Assembly: GCA_020847355.1 (NCBI GenBank)
Contig: JADLCG010000315.1
Coordinates: 1-7,725, forward strand
Length of the DNA: 7,725 nt
DNA from: Anaerolineales bacterium
Lineage (GTDB): Bacteria > Chloroflexota > Anaerolineae > Anaerolineales > Villigracilaceae
Reading direction: 5' to 3'
The notes beneath the pieces were generated by a model that worked only from the letters and a program-made list of their open reading frames with translations, was not told the DNA's origin and searched no databases. A program made the position numbers and the translations under genes. How positions within the stretch are numbered: position 1 is the first letter of the stretch; each line of letters starts with the position of its first letter. Shown here piece by piece: positions 6,498 to 7,725 of the stretch.

Positions 6498-7526
6498 ATG
6501 ATAGCCTCTGCTTCCCCAAAAAATGAAATGAAGCAAGATGCGCGAGGCGTTGTCGTTTCGATTAACGATTTGCGCGTGTGGTTTGAACTGCGGCGCCTGG
6601 GTTTTGGTCACGCCGGATATGTAAAAGCGGTGGATGGCGTTACGTTTGACGTACATGCGGGCGAAGCGATTGCAGTGGTCGGCGAGAGCGGTTGTGGAAA
6701 ATCCAGCTTGATGAAAGCCATTTTAGCTCTGCATAAACCTACGCATGGAAAAATTGACTTTGAGGGAGAAGATGTCTCCAACTTTAACGCGAGAGAAATG
6801 CGTCAATACCGCGCTAAGGTTGGATATGTGCAACAAGACCCTTACGGCGCTTTACCGCCGTTTATGACCATATCGCGGATTCTGGAAGAACCCTTGATCG
6901 TCGGCGGCGTGAAATCCAAAGAAGAGCGCGATCAGCGCGTGCGCAAAGCAATGGAAGAAGTGAAACTGACCCCGCCTGCCGATTTCCTTGAAAAATATCC
7001 GCACATGCTCAGCGGCGGACAACAACAACGCGTCGTCATCGCCCGCGCCATGATTATGGACCCGAAATTCCTCGTGGCAGACGAACCCGTCTCCATGTTG
7101 GACGCTTCTGTGCGCGTCGAGATTCTCAAACTGCTCCGCAATTTGCAGGAATCGCACAACCTCTCGGTGATCTATATCACGCACGATCTTTCTACGGTTA
7201 GCTATTTTTCCGAGCGGATTTTTGTGATGTATGCGGGCAACTTGGTGGAAAAAGGCAAAGTCCGCCAGATTTTAGATAACCCCTTGCACCCCTACACCAA
7301 AGCCTTGCTGACGGGAACTTCCGAGCCGGATGCGCGCAATGCCGAGACTTTCAAAGAACTCCCGCCCGGCGAACCGCCAAGCTTGGTCAACCCGCCGGCT
7401 GGATGCCGCTTCCACCCGCGTTGCGCCTTTATGATTCAAGGCGTTTGTGATGTTGATGTCCCGCCGGAATTTGAACCCGAACCTGGGCATCAGGTCGCCT
7501 GCTGGTTGTACGATAAAAATGCTTGA
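6498..7526 (+). CDS. DppF/OppF-like ABC transporter ATPase
   Basis: This is the second cytoplasmic ATPase of the importer (342 aa). Motifs: Walker A G-E-S-G-C-G-K-S (62-69), Q-loop Gln113 in V-Q-Q-D-P-Y-G, signature L-S-G-G-Q-Q-Q-R (171-178), Walker B F-L-V-A-D-E-P (191-197), D-loop S-M-L-D (199-202) and H-loop His229. The sequences Q-D-P, A-D-E-P-V-S and L-S-G-G-Q-Q-Q-R identify the F-type partner rather than a second D-type copy. The C-terminal extension starts L-H-P-Y (263-266) and has four cysteines at 303, 309, 317 and 335. So both ATPases here carry the set expected to hold an iron-sulfur cluster. The gene begins one base after the stop of the first ATPase gene. Its final eight bases overlap the next small gene. 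An insertion around 31-40 (L-R-R-L-G-F-G-H-A-G) between the first strand and V-K-A-V-D-G-V is common in F-type subunits. Confidence 0.94.
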   Translation: MIASASPKNEMKQDARGVVVSINDLRVWFELRRLGFGHAGYVKAVDGVTFDVHAGEAIAVVGESGCGKSSLMKAILALHKPTHGKIDFEGEDVSNFNAREMRQYRAKVGYVQQDPYGALPPFMTISRILEEPLIVGGVKSKEERDQRVRKAMEEVKLTPPADFLEKYPHMLSGGQQQRVVIARAMIMDPKFLVADEPVSMLDASVRVEILKLLRNLQESHNLSVIYITHDLSTVSYFSERIFVMYAGNLVEKGKVRQILDNPLHPYTKALLTGTSEPDARNAETFKELPPGEPPSLVNPPAGCRFHPRCAFMIQGVCDVDVPPEFEPEPGHQVACWLYDKNA

Positions 7527-7722
7527 GCGTTGGAATCCGATTCACATTTTGATCCTCGCCTTTCTATTGATGATGTTGGGCGTGATCTTGCCATTCCTTA
7601 TGGTGATCCACGTGCTTGAATCTACGTTCTTCCTCAATTTCTTCGCTTATGGCTCTTCCACGCTGGGCTTCATGCTGGGGATCGCCGGCGTAGCCTTACA
7701 TTGGCGCGGCGGAAAAAAATAA
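7519..7722 (+). CDS. Small two-helix membrane protein at the end of the importer operon, function unknown
   Basis: This 67-aa protein is not one I can name. It has a short N-terminus (M-L-E-R-W-N-P-I-H), a first membrane helix at about 10-30, a short turn (H-V-L-E-S-T), a second helix at about 37-60 and a basic tail (H-W-R-G-G-K-K). This predicts both ends in the cytoplasm by the positive-inside rule. The open frame reaches back to ATG 7447, but the 24 extra codons lie within the ATPase gene and are not hydrophobic, so ATG 7519 is preferred. That ATG overlaps the ATPase stop by eight bases (ATGCTTGA), with no obvious ribosome site of its own, pointing to translation by re-initiation. It could be an accessory subunit or stabiliser of the transporter, or an unrelated gene riding in the operon. 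Confidence 0.75.
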   Translation: MLERWNPIHILILAFLLMMLGVILPFLMVIHVLESTFFLNFFAYGSSTLGFMLGIAGVALHWRGGKK

Positions 7723-7725
7723 ATC

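Noticed and set aside
7447..7518. Extended start (ATG 7447) for the small membrane protein
   Set aside because: The added segment is hydrophilic, lies inside the ATPase gene and gives an implausibly long overlap. ATG 7519 begins just before the first helix and gives an 8-base coupling overlap.

Overview
The window reads as a bacterial chromosome segment carrying almost one complete operon for an Opp/Dpp-type (peptide/oligosaccharide-class) ABC importer, preceded by the last codons of a second, related importer. No mobile element, tRNA, rRNA or CRISPR array was seen. The moderately GC-rich coding DNA, the lipoprotein with a long Ala/Pro/Thr/Glu linker after its lipid-anchored cysteine, and the general look of the proteins suggest a Chloroflexota member, probably of the Anaerolineae. 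That assignment rests on recalled family resemblance, not on a search.

Layout, all genes on the + strand: (1) 1-126, the C-terminal tail of a DppC-like permease, closed by a hairpin at 139-175. (2) 176-327, an AT-rich leader with an almost perfect anti-16S (Shine-Dalgarno) sequence that lacks a well-placed start codon, then the ordinary ribosome binding site of the next gene. (3) 328-2892, a very large lipoprotein solute-binding protein (854 aa). (4) A perfect 32-nt palindrome at 2912-2943, then a 106-nt spacer. (5) 3050-4189 and 4186-5523, two inner-membrane permeases (DppB-like and DppC-like) overlapping by 4 bp. (6) 5528-6496 and 6498-7526, two ATPases (DppD-like and DppF-like), each with a C-terminal four-cysteine oligopeptide-transporter extension. 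(7) 7519-7722, a 67-aa two-helix membrane protein whose start overlaps the end of the second ATPase gene by 8 bp.

The genes together encode a whole importer: the lipoprotein captures solute outside the membrane, the two permeases form the channel, and the two ATPases drive it. The small membrane protein is translationally tied to the operon but has no recognised role. The substrate cannot be told from sequence; peptides are the default guess, but this family also imports oligosaccharides in other thermophilic and anaerobic bacteria.

The most unusual point is the binding protein. Its canonical halves appear in reversed order: the lobe with the 'R-x-A-x-x-x-A-I-D-R' motif comes first, directly after the lipoprotein linker. 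The part that normally begins a mature binding protein (GG-x-V-R-V-G, WHDG, GTGPY) follows, and then comes an extra Ig-like domain. The DppC-like permease also carries an extra extracytoplasmic domain of roughly 150 residues, inserted just before its 'GTD..RD' motif. The pairing of a rearranged binding protein, an enlarged permease and a small extra membrane protein may define a distinct subtype of this importer family.
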